A stretch of DNA of 64,000 nucleotides. Source: Sipunculus nudus (taxonomy: Eukaryota; Annelida; Sipuncula; Golfingiida; Sipunculidae). The notes below the pieces were generated by a model. That model was not told the DNA's origin. It saw only the letters and a list, made by a program, of their open reading frames with translations, and ran no database searches. The stretch covers positions 19,816,058 to 19,880,057 of the forward strand of contig CM049310.1 in assembly GCA_026874595.1 (NCBI GenBank), given 5' to 3'. How positions within the stretch are numbered: position 1 is the first letter of the stretch; every line of letters starts with the position of its first letter. Shown here piece after piece: positions 47,400 through 61,500 of the stretch. The position numbers were made by a program, and so were the translations under genes.

Positions 47400-48660
47400 T
47401 TTGAGTAAGTGGTGTTTTGGTTCCGTGAGGTGTCCTCTGGAGAGCACTTGGCTTAATTTGCTTACATGAATGGTTGACCATCCCGGTGGTTTTGGATAAT
47501 TTCCTTTGAAATCTGAAACTAGGTCACTATGACATTTATTCTACGAGCCATGAGAAAAGAATATTACTTGAGCTGCCTGAAAATCAAACTTTTTGTTGGG
47601 CCTAGAAACGTCTAACGTATTTTGCAACTTAAAATTTGACCATTGTGATCTATGTGACCTATATCTATCCATGTGACCTATATTCTGTCAACTAATGGCA
47701 ATAAATAGTATTTGTAGCTTCCTAGAAGTTAGACATGACATATTGTAAATGTTTAAGCAAGAAAACTTATAATTGAAATCCAGAGGTATCTGACGGTCTT
47801 TTTTTGAAAACCTGAAATTAGTTCTTTGTGACCTATATTCTTCAAGCCATGTGAAAAATATAATTTAAGAACTGTAAAAGGCACATTGGCACCATCCGTT
47901 ACAGTTAGCCCTCAGAATTTCAAATGTTATATTCTGTGATCTCTTGGTTAAATTTGCTTGGAAACCAGATATTTGATACCAAATCTTACCCAGCAATTGT
48001 TACCTTTTAAAATTCAGCTAACTATTAACAAAAACATGATTTCGAGCACCCTGATAGTCAGACAGGGCACAAATGATAACTGTTGGCAATTTCTCACCAG
48101 TATCTTTGGAAGAGCTTGTAAAATCTGCTGCTAAAACCTGAAATCGATTTTTATATACGCAAGCCAGATATATCATAGTTAATCTTTCAGTAGTATAAGC
48201 AGCATTCAATTAAAATAAAATGTAATGTATTATTTAAAAAGACCACCTCTACAGCCATTGTGTTTGTATATATTTGTTACAAAATTTCTAAAAATTATAT
48301 CATTTATGAGCAAAAAACAAAACCAATATTCATACTTTGCAGATTCTCCACTTATAAATTTGACTAGAATCGAAATGTATATTCAGTTTTACTGTTTATT
48401 TCATTGTTACTACTCTCTTGCATACATTTATTCACACAAGAAATAGGACCCCTTGGTGTCTTGTTGAGAATGATAGAAATCAGTCTCACGATGAGCAGCA
48501 CACATTTCATAACCATCATTCTTTTAACGATCACACGAAATATGCAGACATGTTAATGCAAACTCTCCACAATGGGTAGCTGTAAACTTTAGTTATATGT
48601 TATGGTCAAAAGTGATGGATTAGATTCAGCTGAACGTCATGGGGTATGGGCCACTTGTTA
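47400..48660 (+). mobile_element. Diverged family A relative (A5)
   Basis: Repeated diverged phrases ('aaacctgaaattagttcttt', 'tattctacgagccatg') occur from about 47,500 to 48,150. The end is TCAGCTGAACGTCATGG at 48,626 with a decayed hairpin. Apparent frames are not genes. The left edge is approximate. Confidence 0.4.
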
Positions 48661-49238
48661 AATATAACTTTAATTCTACCCCAGATCCATAGTAACAGAA
48701 AAAGAAGAAAAATCTGCCCAAAGGTGTCATCCTGAAATGTCAACTTTCTGCTCTGCTCGAAGAAGGGTGTGGTGCTATTAAACCCTCAAAAGATATTCCT
48801 TTTAATGTCTACATTTTTAACAAAATAATCGTAATGTTGAAGGGTCCATACATTACACCCCCACAGATGTCCGTGCTACGTAAAATGCCTTGAGAGTATA
48901 TCGATGTATAAAAATTATATCGATACATGTTTATAGCTCTAAGCTTAAAAACATAAACCTGATACTTATGTAAGGTGTCATGTTTCTTGTAATTACACAT
49001 AATGTGGTTCGGTTGACTGGACAAACCCGATATATTTTGATCAACACTGACTTAATGAGTTTACAAAGTCCAAGGAAATTTCTATACATTTGGGTCATGC
49101 TTCTTTCGATAGTTATATTAAATTATCTTATTTATATATAGTTCCAAAAATTAAAAAAAAAATTCTGCAAAGGTTCTTCTTTTGTGTTTTTTATTAATTG
49201 TTTAATTGTTGGTATGACTCCAACAATTTCTTCATTAC

Positions 49239-50078
49239 TAGTGACCAATGGGTCTCGACGCTCCGCTTATATTGTCTATAAGGATATTTTTATTAATTTT
49301 CCAAAATGTGGGTCATATAACCTTTACCCTTGACCTAGTGGCACAAAAATATGAAACTAACTAGCCTTGAACTTACAGAAGTTTTTTTGACAGAATTTTC
49401 ATTACAATCTTTAAAAGTCCAGTGTGGGTCCAGTGACCTTGACCTCTGACCAGGTATCCTCAACATTTACAGATTTCTTCCCCTTTGGCAGGTAAGAAAT
49501 ATGTGAAAGATGGAAGGTTTGGTATGAAAAGTTAGATTAACAGTGAATCCACAATCTTAATAAAGATGTTGGTGCAATGGCCTTAAGACCCAAAAATCAA
49601 GAGGTTTCTTACCTAAGTGGAAGGCCATATATAAGCCAAGTTTGAAAATAGTATGTTAAATAAACAGGAGTTATTATCTAAAAACTAATTTGTAGACAGA
49701 TGGCCCCTGTGACCTTGACCCCAGACACTGTGACCCCAAATTCAATTAGCTTCTTTCTCTATTGGTAGGTCAGCTATTCGCGTAAGATAGAAGGTTTTGG
49801 ATTTAAAGTTTGGCTTAAAATGCATCCACATTTTTCTTAATTTAAAAGAAAGGGAGTCCTGTGACCTTGACCTTTGACCGATGTCCCTTAATTTGAATCA
49901 TTAAGGTTCTTTTCTTTAGTGGTAGGCCAAATATAAAACAAAATTGAAATCCATATGTCAAGCCAAACTGGAGTTAACATCTGAATATAAATTTGTGGAT
50001 GAACGGACGGACGGAAGGACGGACAGACAGACCGACTGACAGGGTGATTACTATAAAGCACTCGCTTATGATCAATAA
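49239..50078 (-). mobile_element. Family A relative in reverse orientation (A6)
   Basis: The plus strand opens with AGTGACCAATGGGTCTCGAC, an inverted 3' end, and closes with a (GACG)n/(GACA)n tract at 49,997-50,036 and GGGTGATTACTATAAAGC, an inverted 5' end. Between them are phrases such as TGACCTTGACCTCTGACC, three times with variation. Confidence 0.45.
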
Positions 50079-50154
50079 ACACACCATGTTTTGATGAAAA
50101 TGTTAGATGAAAACACTGACATTATTGCTGATATTTTAAATTTTTAAAATATTT

Positions 50155-50520
50155 TAAAATATCGTAAAAAATTAAAAAAAATACAGAGGGCGCCATCAGT
50201 CCTCATGAACTGATGAAACACACTCCATGGTCATTATTCATGGCAATCAATGCAATAGTTATTCATATACTGGAACTATTTTAATTAAATGTTCCGTGGG
50301 GGGGGGGGGTGGTATATCGAACCTCATAGCGTGGTGATTATAGGCCGCGATAACCATATTTCAGGTTTCCAAGGAGATTTTTATGGAACTCCATGGGTAT
50401 TCATTTCGAAATTTCTAGACACAGCGGTTACGACTTGTGCCCTGTTACCGGACGGGAGACAGACGGACGGACAAAGAGTGATCGGTTTGTCTCAGGTGTA
50501 TATCAGTCAGCTGAGCTAAA
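50155..50520 (-). mobile_element. Single-unit family A fragment (A7)
   Basis: One unit with a decayed palindrome (GGGCGCCATC, about 50,187), AACTGATGAAACAC, a G-run at about 50,297-50,309 and CAGCGGTTACGACTTG. It then ends on GACGGACAAAGAGTGATCGG and CAGTCAGCTGAGCTAAAA, an inverted 5' terminus. Confidence 0.55.
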
Positions 50521-53500
50521 AAAGGCTGTCAAAGTGCTGCTGTGTTTAACTAGTTCATTCTTTTCCAAATATGCATAAGCTTAATAAATAAACCTACGAG
50601 AAGTTTGTTAAACGTGTGACATAAACAGTGTGACAAGCCAAAAAATCGATTAAACAAGAAATGTCATTGCTGTGAAATAGCAACTTAAAGAGCTAAATCC
50701 AGAAGTAAGCCACCATGAAGGGTGGAAAAGGCTTAAATGTCACGGCGGCTAAGATATTATATGAGCAAATATTATATTAAAAAATATTGCTCCAATGTCC
50801 ATGCGTCCTATCCTTTAATCTGAGTATGTTCTTTACACAGCGTTCTCCCTATATGCCAACTACCTATTTCTCAAGCGCTGTTCGTTTTGGCCTGGTATCC
50901 TGGGTTCCTATACAAGAGGTAACCATTGTATATTGGGCCAATCGGATGAGACCCGGTGCTTGAATTAATATGCTCTATAATTAGCTGAAATGCTCACATG
51001 GGTTGTAGCAAATATAAATGCTGTTGGAAATTTTTTTTAGGGGTAAAAGAAGCCATTTTGTATGTGCTAGACCAGAAACTGATTCCATAAATATTGTGGT
51101 CCTCTTGACTGCGTGTAAAAAATGCCAGAAACAGACACACAAATGATGGGACAAGGAATCTACATTATTATCGGGACGTGTTGCCAGCAAAACGGATACC
51201 AGGCAAGCTAGGGAATGCAGGGAGCATCATACTCACGATGTTTATCAGCAGACATCGACCCGCCACCTTGTGTCTAAGTTTACATAAATGGTCATACAAG
51301 GCAGCGGTAAAATCAGTAGCTTCTTTAGAATCGCAAGATTTCCGCTGCGTCTTGAGCGTACAATCTGAGAGACAAATGCAGAGACTGTTTTATACAAGGA
51401 CACTTTGGAAGTTAGAGTACCGCTTTCTGCTCTGCTGTTTCTTATTATGGGATATACCTGACACGCGGCGTGAGTACCGAATCCATGTTATTTCTTGGTC
51501 TTTTCGAACACAGAGAAATGTATTTACATTTTTATTACTTTACTCAGCAAAAGGCTCTATTACTTCAGAGGATATTTCGCGCACGGCTCTGTTAAAACTT
51601 CCATAACAAGACTTATTGCTTGGAGTTCAGCGCTGTCCTTTGAAAATGCCGCTAGAAAGCCCGGCTTTGGTGTTTCCATTTCTAATGCTCTGGGCGTCTC
51701 CTCGGGCTTTCCCGCGACGTTTTATCATTTTAAATGAGCAAGAACCAGTCATATAGAGGATGAAAAATACACATCAAAACATAGAGTTGGCTGTTACCAA
51801 TACCAGCACTTGCGGCTGCTCCATTGGTGGACATATCAAGGTAAATCTAAAACGATGTTACAGATTTTTAAACGAGAAAACTGGGTCAGTTTTTTTCATA
51901 CTAAAGGAAATCTTTGTAGGAATTTTCCCTTGCTCAAAGACAATCGTACAAATGCCTTCGTTTTCAACGTGACGTGAGACGAGACTGAAGTCGGAGGCGG
52001 TAAATTTACTTAAACAATATTGATGATAAATTTGACACATTTTTAAAGCAAATAATGGGGTGACCGTTGCTGGCATGGAGCAGCAATATTTCGCTATTAA
52101 AGAAGGTCTATCCTGGGCCAACTGACAATTTTTCCCAGTAAATTAATCCGAACTAGGTTCTTATGTAACTAATTATAACCAAGAATTATAAAAGTTTTGA
52201 ACAGCTTTAAAGTATCCACCCTTCAATATTTACAGGTGTGACCTAATCTGGTGCAGCTTTTGCTCTGGCGGACAGGGCTGACATGTAATGCTTCCGTTGA
52301 ACTGGTCAATCGTGGCCCTCATGTCTCTGGACTTGTATTAATATTTCCATGTGCCTACGCACAGAATTTGATAAGCATCATGGCATATTCCAGACCAGGT
52401 GACCCAGAATATTAATGGAAGTTTGCCGTCTGATTACTTTTTAGTACAGGATATTACGCTTGCGAATACGCCTCCGCCGGGCTTTGTGTTCGCTCCACCA
52501 CCATGTATCCTGTCTCGACATGAACGGATGGTTTAAGAAGATGACAAAACATTTGCAGATCCAGGGGTTCAGATAAAAAAAAATCTGACTCAGTGGGCAT
52601 TCTGTTTGATGCCTTCGTTTCGCCATTTTAATTCAGCGGATACTTTATAAACGAGCATATGAACACAGGCTGAAAAAGTAATTTTCATAGTACCATGACA
52701 TTTATCGACCTTTATATGGTATTGCTCGGATATATGCATATAGATATATTTACCCATGACTGATATATGATACTTTGACAAAGCTATAAATAAAGGATTA
52801 AATAATAAAGTATTAACAAAACTGATTCCAGTTAAGCTCATTAACATTAATTTTACAACTACACCACATTCACCATTGTCCTATTTTAAACAAGTATTTC
52901 TTACATCATGATCAACCTTTCTTTATAGTACCAGGGTCCTCCACCAGACGTCATAACAGTCAGACATACATGCAGACAGAAGTTGATTCTGTGGCAGCAT
53001 GTTGGATGCTTCTATATTTCTTTTGCAAAAGAGGATAATTTGACATAGATCAATTACATTCTATATCCTTTACACAAACCGAAAGCCAAAGAAAAGAAGT
53101 ACACCGCACATTTTTTTGATGATATGTTTTCAAGTTTGCTGGCTTTGGTAATGAGGCACAAGACATATGGAAAGAATTGTTACCTACTGCAATAACCATG
53201 GTCTCGTTATCGTACGTTATAGTACGTACAGGTCAAAACAGAGTAACGAATGCAGAATTTGCATGTAAAAACATATTTAGACATCTACTCTCGTTACGCA
53301 GTGATCAGGTTGCATTGTGTGAGGCGTGTATTTGATGTCAGGTTCGCTTGACAATGCAGCAAGCTCAAGAGTGAGGGCTGCAGTATTTGAATCACCAGTA
53401 ACCTAGCCTTTCACTCTCTGGGACCGTGCCTCTGTAAATTAGGATTAAAGAGGTGAAGCCGTCATGTTGCTTCTTATTGAAAACGCTGACACTATTAGTG

Positions 53501-53617
53501 AAAGAGTGGAAATGCATGTACTTGTTTTAATCAACAAGATGGAAGTTGCGTCCCCGTAATCAAATTATTGCCGCTCACTGAGAATGAAATATTGTAATCA
53601 CCCAACAGGTTGAAATC
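50521..53617. other. Unannotated stretch
   Basis: About 3.1 kb with no recognised gene or repeat family. The 142-codon frame at 51,178 opens on GTG and matches nothing I know. Parts are GC-balanced (51,170-51,720), so an unrecognised exon cannot be excluded. Confidence 0.35.
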
Positions 53618-53950
53618 AGGGTTACATATATCACTCGAAAGCCGCCGTTAAAGACAGGGGTAACCCCAAAACAATTTGATTATCCTCAATAGACAATATT
53701 TCTTAGTTGATTCGGGAGGTAATTTTTCCTGTTGACTCGATTTTTGCTACCAAAAATGTTGTATTGTACATATTTAATGAGATATTTTGCATAAATTTGC
53801 ATATCAAAATGAATGAGTAGGATATATAATATAATAAATAAATATATTGATTATTTGGCTTTTATAGAAAGATTAAAGTACTTCGAGTAAAAAATATTCA
53901 GGTTTGATATAATATAACGCATGTATATTTATAAACTATCATATCTTTTA
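53618..53950 (+). repeat. Left arm of a diverged long inverted repeat
   Basis: Matches the reverse complement of 57,030-57,334: AGGGTTACATATATCACTCG, AGGGGTAAC, ACAATTTGAT, AATCCTCAATA-type text and AATAAATATATTGATTATTT recur in order. The match is imperfect. Confidence 0.6.
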
Positions 53951-56900
53951 ATTAATACGGATAATTATGCAAATAAGACAGCTTATTGAGAAAATAAGAG
54001 CATCATAACTTAAATTCTTGCTTATTGTTTCACATTACGGCTATTTATTTGTTGCTTATCATTTCACTTATTAGCCGCAATATGTACTGTTTTTCATTAT
54101 GAAAGCTGACTTACGTATTTGCGTTATTTATCAATTTATTTGCATAATTAAATAAATAACTGCCAAATGGGAATAGCAATACTCAATGGAACATTAAAAA
54201 ATTGATGTTATATGAGAGAATATATATTCAGTGTGATCAAATGATTTGTCTGCTTCCAATCGAGTTGTCTAGTTAATAAACAATTTACTTATTGAATCAT
54301 GATCAAATGTGGGGTGTTTGGAGTAAAATTATACATACATTGGTTATTGATGCCAAGGCGTGAGAGGCCAAGATTTAACATGAACTTTATAAATAAATAA
54401 ATTTGATCTACTAATTTAAGGAAATATTTTGATTCATACATATCAGCATAAATTTATAGAAATAAGGAATAGAGAATGTCCAGCTCATGATCGTTTGATA
54501 TTTAACTGAAAGTATGTAAATATGTCATTCCTTCCAGGTGTATTTATATTTGCAATATTTACAGGGGTCCATTGAAAAAAAATAACGTAGTGCGGGTTTA
54601 GAGCGTACAACTGATCACTACGGATTATGTTTACACAGGAAAATGCTTGTTTCATATTTAGGTAATAAGCCAACATTGTCAAAGTATGATATCAATGTGA
54701 ACCATCTGAGCAAGAACAGTAATAATAGGTCATTCTTTTATTGTTCAAAGTGTATGAATAAACGTTATTGACCAATGGTGATAAAAATAGACCATGAAAT
54801 TGACATTTTAAAACTAACGACATTTGAAGATATATGTGTAAATATAAAGGTGCCATTGTTTTAGGATAAAAGACCATTACATGTTACTATTAGAGTCTAT
54901 TAATTTTTAACAGGTCAGAACATATGCATTGAAATGATACTTATTCCGACGTCACATGTGACAGAAATATAAACTTTCAGTTTATAGTATGCCGTACATA
55001 TTGTAACAAATGCATTTTATTTATAACCTTCATACAATCTTGGATTTTAAATACTGTTACGGGATGACATAAAAGCGGACCGAACTGTCTCGCTAGTGAA
55101 ACATGCTTTTCTAGCGAAGCGATTGGTACGCCGGACTTGTGCGCGACCGACATGGGTTCGAAACCATGATCGGCCCAATGTTTTCCCTGAGCAATTTGTC
55201 TTCGAAACAATACCGTATATGCGAGTGCATATTTTATTTTATTTTTTCAATACATTACATAAATTACAATAAGTATATCCAAAAGTTTAAAATTTCAAAG
55301 GAGGCAATTTTATATTGGCCCTTTCTCTCCCTCTGTCTAAACAAAGCCTCCTACATACAGGTCTAAATTGCATTTTCTATTCTATTTTCTGTTAGTCTCA
55401 CTTAAATTCCTTATATATGCCACGAATGTTACAGGGAACTTAATCAAAAACAATTTCTGCTGTATATACCAACAACTGTCTCTCCATGTCGTACAGTTTA
55501 TTATAGGGGTCGAGCCCCTTGTTATGAATAACATATATGACATGTGTAATTCAATTAATATTTTAATAAATTTATTATAATGTGATCTTAACGTAAATTT
55601 TTATACGAGTAATGTATAAGTAATCGCGAATATGATCACATCATGTATCCTTGGGTATAACAAAAATATCCATATGATGAAGCTTATTGCATAAATATTA
55701 CTAATAGGTATAGAAGTATACTTCATGAATAATAGAAAGTTGGAAACGTGTCAAAAATTGGACATGTACTTGACCATTTATCCAGAACAGTTAGGCTTCC
55801 TCAGATTAACTAAGGATGTACACAATTCATACTCAATCAATATAAGACATTAAGATAAGGATTCGAAAGTGGGAAAATAGTCAGGATAAGGAAAAAAATA
55901 ACCAAAATTAATAGTATTTATCCGCATATTATATTTAACAGTATGTGTCTTTTAACATATATTTCACCAACGTAATATCTCTAAAGTAGTTTTTTTTATA
56001 ATAGAATTCATATGCCAGTTTTGTCTCATTATTTAAAAATGATACTCTGATCAGACGGAAATGTCATAATATATACATGATTAAATTGCACATCCACATA
56101 TAATTCATACACATGTAGGATATAGGTCCTTACGTCATATAGAGCTCAGATAAATCAATCGATGCAAGAGGACACAAACGATTTGCCGTAGCATTGACAA
56201 TTGTTGATATTTGGTATGAGTATCGGTAGCCCTAGGAAGAATCGAAATAAATATAATAAAGGAACATGACAAAAGTCATATACTTCAAACATCCTCAAAC
56301 CTGATATGGATAAATATTTTTTGACAGAAGATATCACTAGAACATGGGTTGTCACCTGCACATTATAACGGCTAAATTTTGGTAAATATTAAGCATTAAT
56401 AAAATTGTTCTGAAACAGCTGCAAAGTTTATTTAGGTAGTACAATTTTACCGTAACTTGTATCATGCAAAAATGAGTTTCTTAACATAAGAAACCCAAAG
56501 ATGTATATGCTGCGCGCTTATTTGGCACAAAAACATGATCATCATTATTTGACCCGTCATATGCTAATTAGCTAATTAGGTTCAGTTGACTACTGAAGGA
56601 CACAAAACAAAATAAACGCGGTACCTAGGATAGCATAACATAAATAACAATGAATACACTATTATACGCATCATAAAACCCACTATAATCACCGTTTGAC
56701 CCGTTGCTCATTACATTTACAAATTAGCTCATTGTATAATCACTGGACAACTAGAAGGGGAGACCAAACATTAATCACCCTTCATAAATGCTTCTCAATA
56801 ACATTCATTAAAAAGCGGTTAATAAAAAGACGCAAACATGTTAATAAGCTTTAAAAATGAAAAACGGAACATTGCCGCTTCGGCCAACAAATGGATTATT

Positions 56901-57029
56901 ACAACACTACGGGTTTGATGTACTTACGAAAAGAACATTACCTTAAATCTAAGAAATCTGACTAATTTGTATAATTTATTCACATTTTATTAATTAAAAC
57001 TTTAGATTTTATATAAAAATATAAAAATT
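53951..57029. other. Interior between inverted arms, no coding evidence
   Basis: AT-rich, with no credible ORF. It contains the solo LTR at 55,055-55,209. Nothing else is recognised. Confidence 0.4.
55055..55209 (+). mobile_element. Solo LTR of the TRIM family
   Basis: Seen: TGTTACGGGATGACATAAAA through CGAAACA, with the target duplication ATAC at 55,051-55,054 and 55,210-55,213. The A-box region TAGCGAAGCGATTGG, B-box GGGTTCGAAACC and a following TTTT are all kept. A solo LTR arises by recombination between two LTRs, so a full element once stood here. Confidence 0.85.
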
Positions 57030-57334
57030 ATAAAACGTTATATGTTATCAAATTTGAATATTTTGCATCCGAAATACTTTACTCTTTCTATAAAAAGTCA
57101 AATAATCAATATATTTATTTGTTATATAGTTAATTCCACTAATTCATTCAGATATGCAAATGTAAGCACATTAGCTTCTTATATATGGAAATTGCATCTT
57201 TTTTGTAGCTGAAATCGAATAGACAGGAAAAAGGTTCCGAGAACCACCAAAGAATAGTTATTTATTGAGGATTATCAAATTGTTCTTGAGTTACCCCTAT
57301 CTAGAATGGCGATTTTCGAGTGATATATAACCCT
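57030..57334 (-). repeat. Right arm of a diverged long inverted repeat
   Basis: Inverted partner of 53,618-53,950; see that entry. Together they span 3.7 kb, and may be the ends of one decayed element or two opposed copies of one repeat. Confidence 0.6.
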
Positions 57335-58575
57335 AGTTTTAATATGGCCACCATTTATCCAAGAAGGCGGATATAAAAATGAAAGCATCGATTTTTTATT
57401 AACATTATGATCCAAGGTTATAAAAAAGTATTGTGGCAAAAATCTATATGAAAATCCGTCAAAAACCAAAATTTAGAAATACACAAAAAAATGTTAGGGC
57501 AGACGACTTCCTCTTTTCTTCCTCAAAATACCGCTGCATGGAAAATAAAAATTGTAATTAGCACTGAGGTACTTTTCAGCTAAATTAACATACATCAATA
57601 AATCAAAATATTTTCAAGTTGAACAAAAATGGCAAGTCTGGTCCGGAAAATATGTTAACGTCAATTTTAATGCATGTATTTCTCTATGGCACAGCTGCGC
57701 ATGTTGCAGATTGTACAAAACCTATCAGACAAAATTGGTTTTTACTTCGGAAAGTGAGGGAGTGACATGTGTGCATGATTCACATTATCTTATGATTCTG
57801 ATTTTAATCGCAAATAAGAAAACTATCACGAAGATGATCAGGGATTAAAATGTTAAGATTTGATGCAGCAAAAGGCGCAATATTTTGATATTTTTTATGA
57901 CGTTTGAACATCTCATATCTTGCTGACAAGCATGAAAGTTTAAATGAGTGTTTTAAAGTTTTCAGTTTATGGCTCCTTGGAAAATTCTTTATCAACAACC
58001 ATGAGCACTCTCAAGCTCAAAATAGTATTTTGCTCCGTAGCTCGCTAAATATAGGTTGCCGATTTCAGATTAACGAGGGGATTACCCGAAGGCATGTCCT
58101 TTTTAACCTGAGGTATTATGTCTATTCCCATTGCAGCTACACTCTGAAACTCGCTGTTGGGTTGATGGACGGAAGGAAAGATCACACCAATGCTCAGTAT
58201 GACTTAAATTCATATGAACGAGGAAAATGTTTGAAATCGTTTTGTCATTTAACTCGTATTAATTCAATTTAAATAAAAGGAGCGATCAGGTATTTCAGTT
58301 GAGTTTGATTCTTTAATGTGATTCAAAGAGTAGCCAATGAGCATTTGTTAAAAACATCAGTGAAAGGGCGGGAGGATCAGTGGAAACTTTCACATTTTTC
58401 GGAAATTTGAGTTTCCTTTGTACAAGTGAATCGCGAATCCCTTTATCCCCAATGGTAAAGAACCCTTAATAATTCTTGGATCATGATGGGTCATTAGATT
58501 ACCTAAACAACTGAATGGATTTTACCCAAGGTTACACCTTTACCCTCCATAAATTGTCATCCAAATCCATTTAAT
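57335..58575. other. Unannotated stretch
   Basis: No recognised feature. The 122-codon frame at 57,904 opens on TTG and resembles no known protein. Confidence 0.4.
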
Positions 58576-61500
58576 TTTTTAGCGAACCTGTGAGCTTATG
58601 CGATGGTTTGGCGTCGTCCGGCGTCCGTCGTCTGTACGTTAACCCATACTATCTTAAAAACGGCAAGAGTTAGCATCACGAAATTTTATGCAAAAAATTA
58701 GTCATCTAAAAAACTCTATCGGATTTTGCTTATTTCTTGCTAACTGCATTTTCTTAGATTTTATAGGGAAAAAGCTAAAAAAAGTTTTACAAATCTTCTA
58801 CTCCGAAAATGTTCAGCCAAATTGTCCAAATTGTCCAATAAGAAGTTAAACTTAGTCATCTGTCCAAAAAATCATACTAAAATAACAATCTCAGAAACGG
58901 CTGGAGCTATCATCACCAAATTTTATGCTAATGTTGGTCACATGAGTCAAATGGTTTTGGTTCGGTGACTTTTGGCTGAGTTACGGGATGCTTAACTTAG
59001 CCATTTTGCTATATTTTCCAATATGAGTAAATCCGCGTTTTTGGACTGACGCCACTGAGGCCAATTTTTAATATTTTACAAAAATAATCCCTGAATAATT
59101 CTTATAATAATTGTCTTTTATGGTTCCAAAGAATGAATTTGGCTGAATTATAAAGATTGAATTGAGTCATTTTACCATATATGTTAGCTGTGTGAAGCAG
59201 ATGCATCTAGCCTGGAACCAGTTTATCAGCATCCGTTACATCATGCCTCTAGACAGTTAGATTTCAGGTTATCTATGGTTTGTATTGACAAGAATGTTTT
59301 TTAAAAGCTTTAAAAAAATGTACATTTATGATTTTAGATATTCCTCATACCAGGCAATGTTTACAATCACAGGTATACAGCTCTGTGGGTATATAAAGAA
59401 GGCTGTTCATGGATTGTAAATAATTGGTATCCATACTCAACTTAATTCAAGATTTTACCATCAGTGAAATTTATCTATATTATAATTTTGCATTCAATAT
59501 GCATCTGTAGTAATTTTTGCGAGCCTGTGAGCTAATGCAATGGTGTGGCAGCGTCCGTCGTCTGTACATTAACCCATTCTATTTCGAAAATGTCTGGGGC
59601 TAGTATCATGAAATTTAATGCAAAAAATTAGCCATATGAAAAACTCTGCATTTTCTCAGATTTTACAGAGAAAAAGCTAAATAAACCTTTAAAAATCTTC
59701 TCCTCCAAAACGGTCGAGCCAAATTGTTCAATATTTAATAGAAATAATCTTTTATACCATCTCTCTCAAGTTCGAATGGTTCAAGTTGGGTGTTTTTTGG
59801 CAGAGTTACAGGAAGTTGAACCTAGTCATCTGTCCAAAAAAGCATACTAAAATGACAATCTCAGAAACGGCCGGAGCTATCATCACCAAATTTTATGCCA
59901 GTGTTGGTCAGATGAGTCATATATGAAATTTAGGTATTGGTGGCGCCACCTGCATTGACCTTTTTTGTACGGGGTTTATTGGTCATCTGTACATTAACCT
60001 ATAATTTCTCAGGAATAGTAGGAGCTGCCATCTCCAGATTTTATACAATAATCTGTCACATATCAAATGATGTGGGATTCAGCTTTTTTTTGCTATCTGC
60101 ATTTACTTAGATTTTATAGGGAAAAAGCTGAAAAACCTTTAAAAGTCTTCTCATTGTAAACAGTCCAGCCAAATTGTTCAATATTTTACAGAATTGATCC
60201 CAGAGGCAAGCCCTCTCAAGTTTGTTCAAATGGTTTGCATTTGATTACTTTTAGTGGAGTTACACGAATTTGAACAGTCATTTGGCCAAGTAAGCATACT
60301 GACATAGTAATCTTAGAAATGACAGAAACTAGCATTACCAAGTATTGTGCAAATGTTGGTCACATGACTCATATTTGAAGTTGAAGATATTGTGGTGCAA
60401 CCTATATTGACCTGTTTTTTTATGGGCAAAAAACTCATAATTTTAGCCTCTTTCAGCCTAAAATGTTTATGATGAAACTGTCAAGTTGTATAGTTCAATT
60501 TTTCAAAAGAAATATCCTAGGATATGATTCTTTCAATCATATCAGAAAAGCTTAAGTTGGTCTTATGGCCATTATCATGTCTTTTTCAAACTGAGGACTG
60601 CAAAACTGTTCAACTACAAAATTATTGTTTCAATTTTAACTTCTGTAACATGGCACAAAAATTATTCTTAGGTGGGCTTTGTTCAAGTTTACTTGAATGA
60701 TTTTTGGCAGAATTAATGGAACTTTAACAATGAAAGAACTGCATCTTTTATCATTCTAGATATTTTAATAAATTTTTTTTTGAATATTTCAGCTCGAGAA
60801 AAAAAAGCATTTTAGCCAAAGTCTGTCAGTATGTATAAACAGATTTACCAACAGGCCAAGATTGTGTCTGTATTTAAATAGGCTGAGAAACAGCCAGCTG
60901 TTTCAGGTTTGGCAACAGATCAAGGGTTCATTCAGTGCAGCCAGATATAGGTCAAGAGTCCAATTAGTGCAGCCAAGCACAAGGCATGTGATCCCCTCAT
61001 GGGTGACGTGAACACCTCATGGGCACCATGTGATCACCTCATGGGTGTCATGCCCCTCGGGGCTGCATGTAGAGCCAATCTGTGAGCTTATGCAATGGTG
61101 TGGCTAATATTTCAGATTTGGTAACAGGCCAGAGGTCAGACTGGATCTATTTAATATAGCTTTGGCAGACTGTCAACTGTATCAGATTAGGCAACAGAAC
61201 AAGTGCAGTAACTGTATCCTATTCATAACGTTGGCAGACTGCCCACTGCATTAGTTTTGGCACCAAAGTTCAGCCTGGCTCTATTTATAGCTTTGGCAGA
61301 CTGCAAACTATGTCAGATTATGCAACAGGTCAAGTGTTCACTCAGTGCAGCCAGGTACATGTCAAAAGTTCACTCAGTCTAGCCAGGTGCAGGTCATGAG
61401 TTCACTCAGTGCAGTAGCCTGAGCCAGCAAATTTGTCACAGTTCACTCGGGGCATATCCCTTTCTCACCTAAGCCTGCTCAGCCCGTTGCACCAGACTCA

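Noticed and set aside
51178-51606. 142-codon ORF
   Set aside because: Opens on GTG; no recognisable domain or neighbouring exon.
57904-58272. 122-codon ORF
   Set aside because: Opens on TTG; low-complexity flanks and no recognisable similarity.
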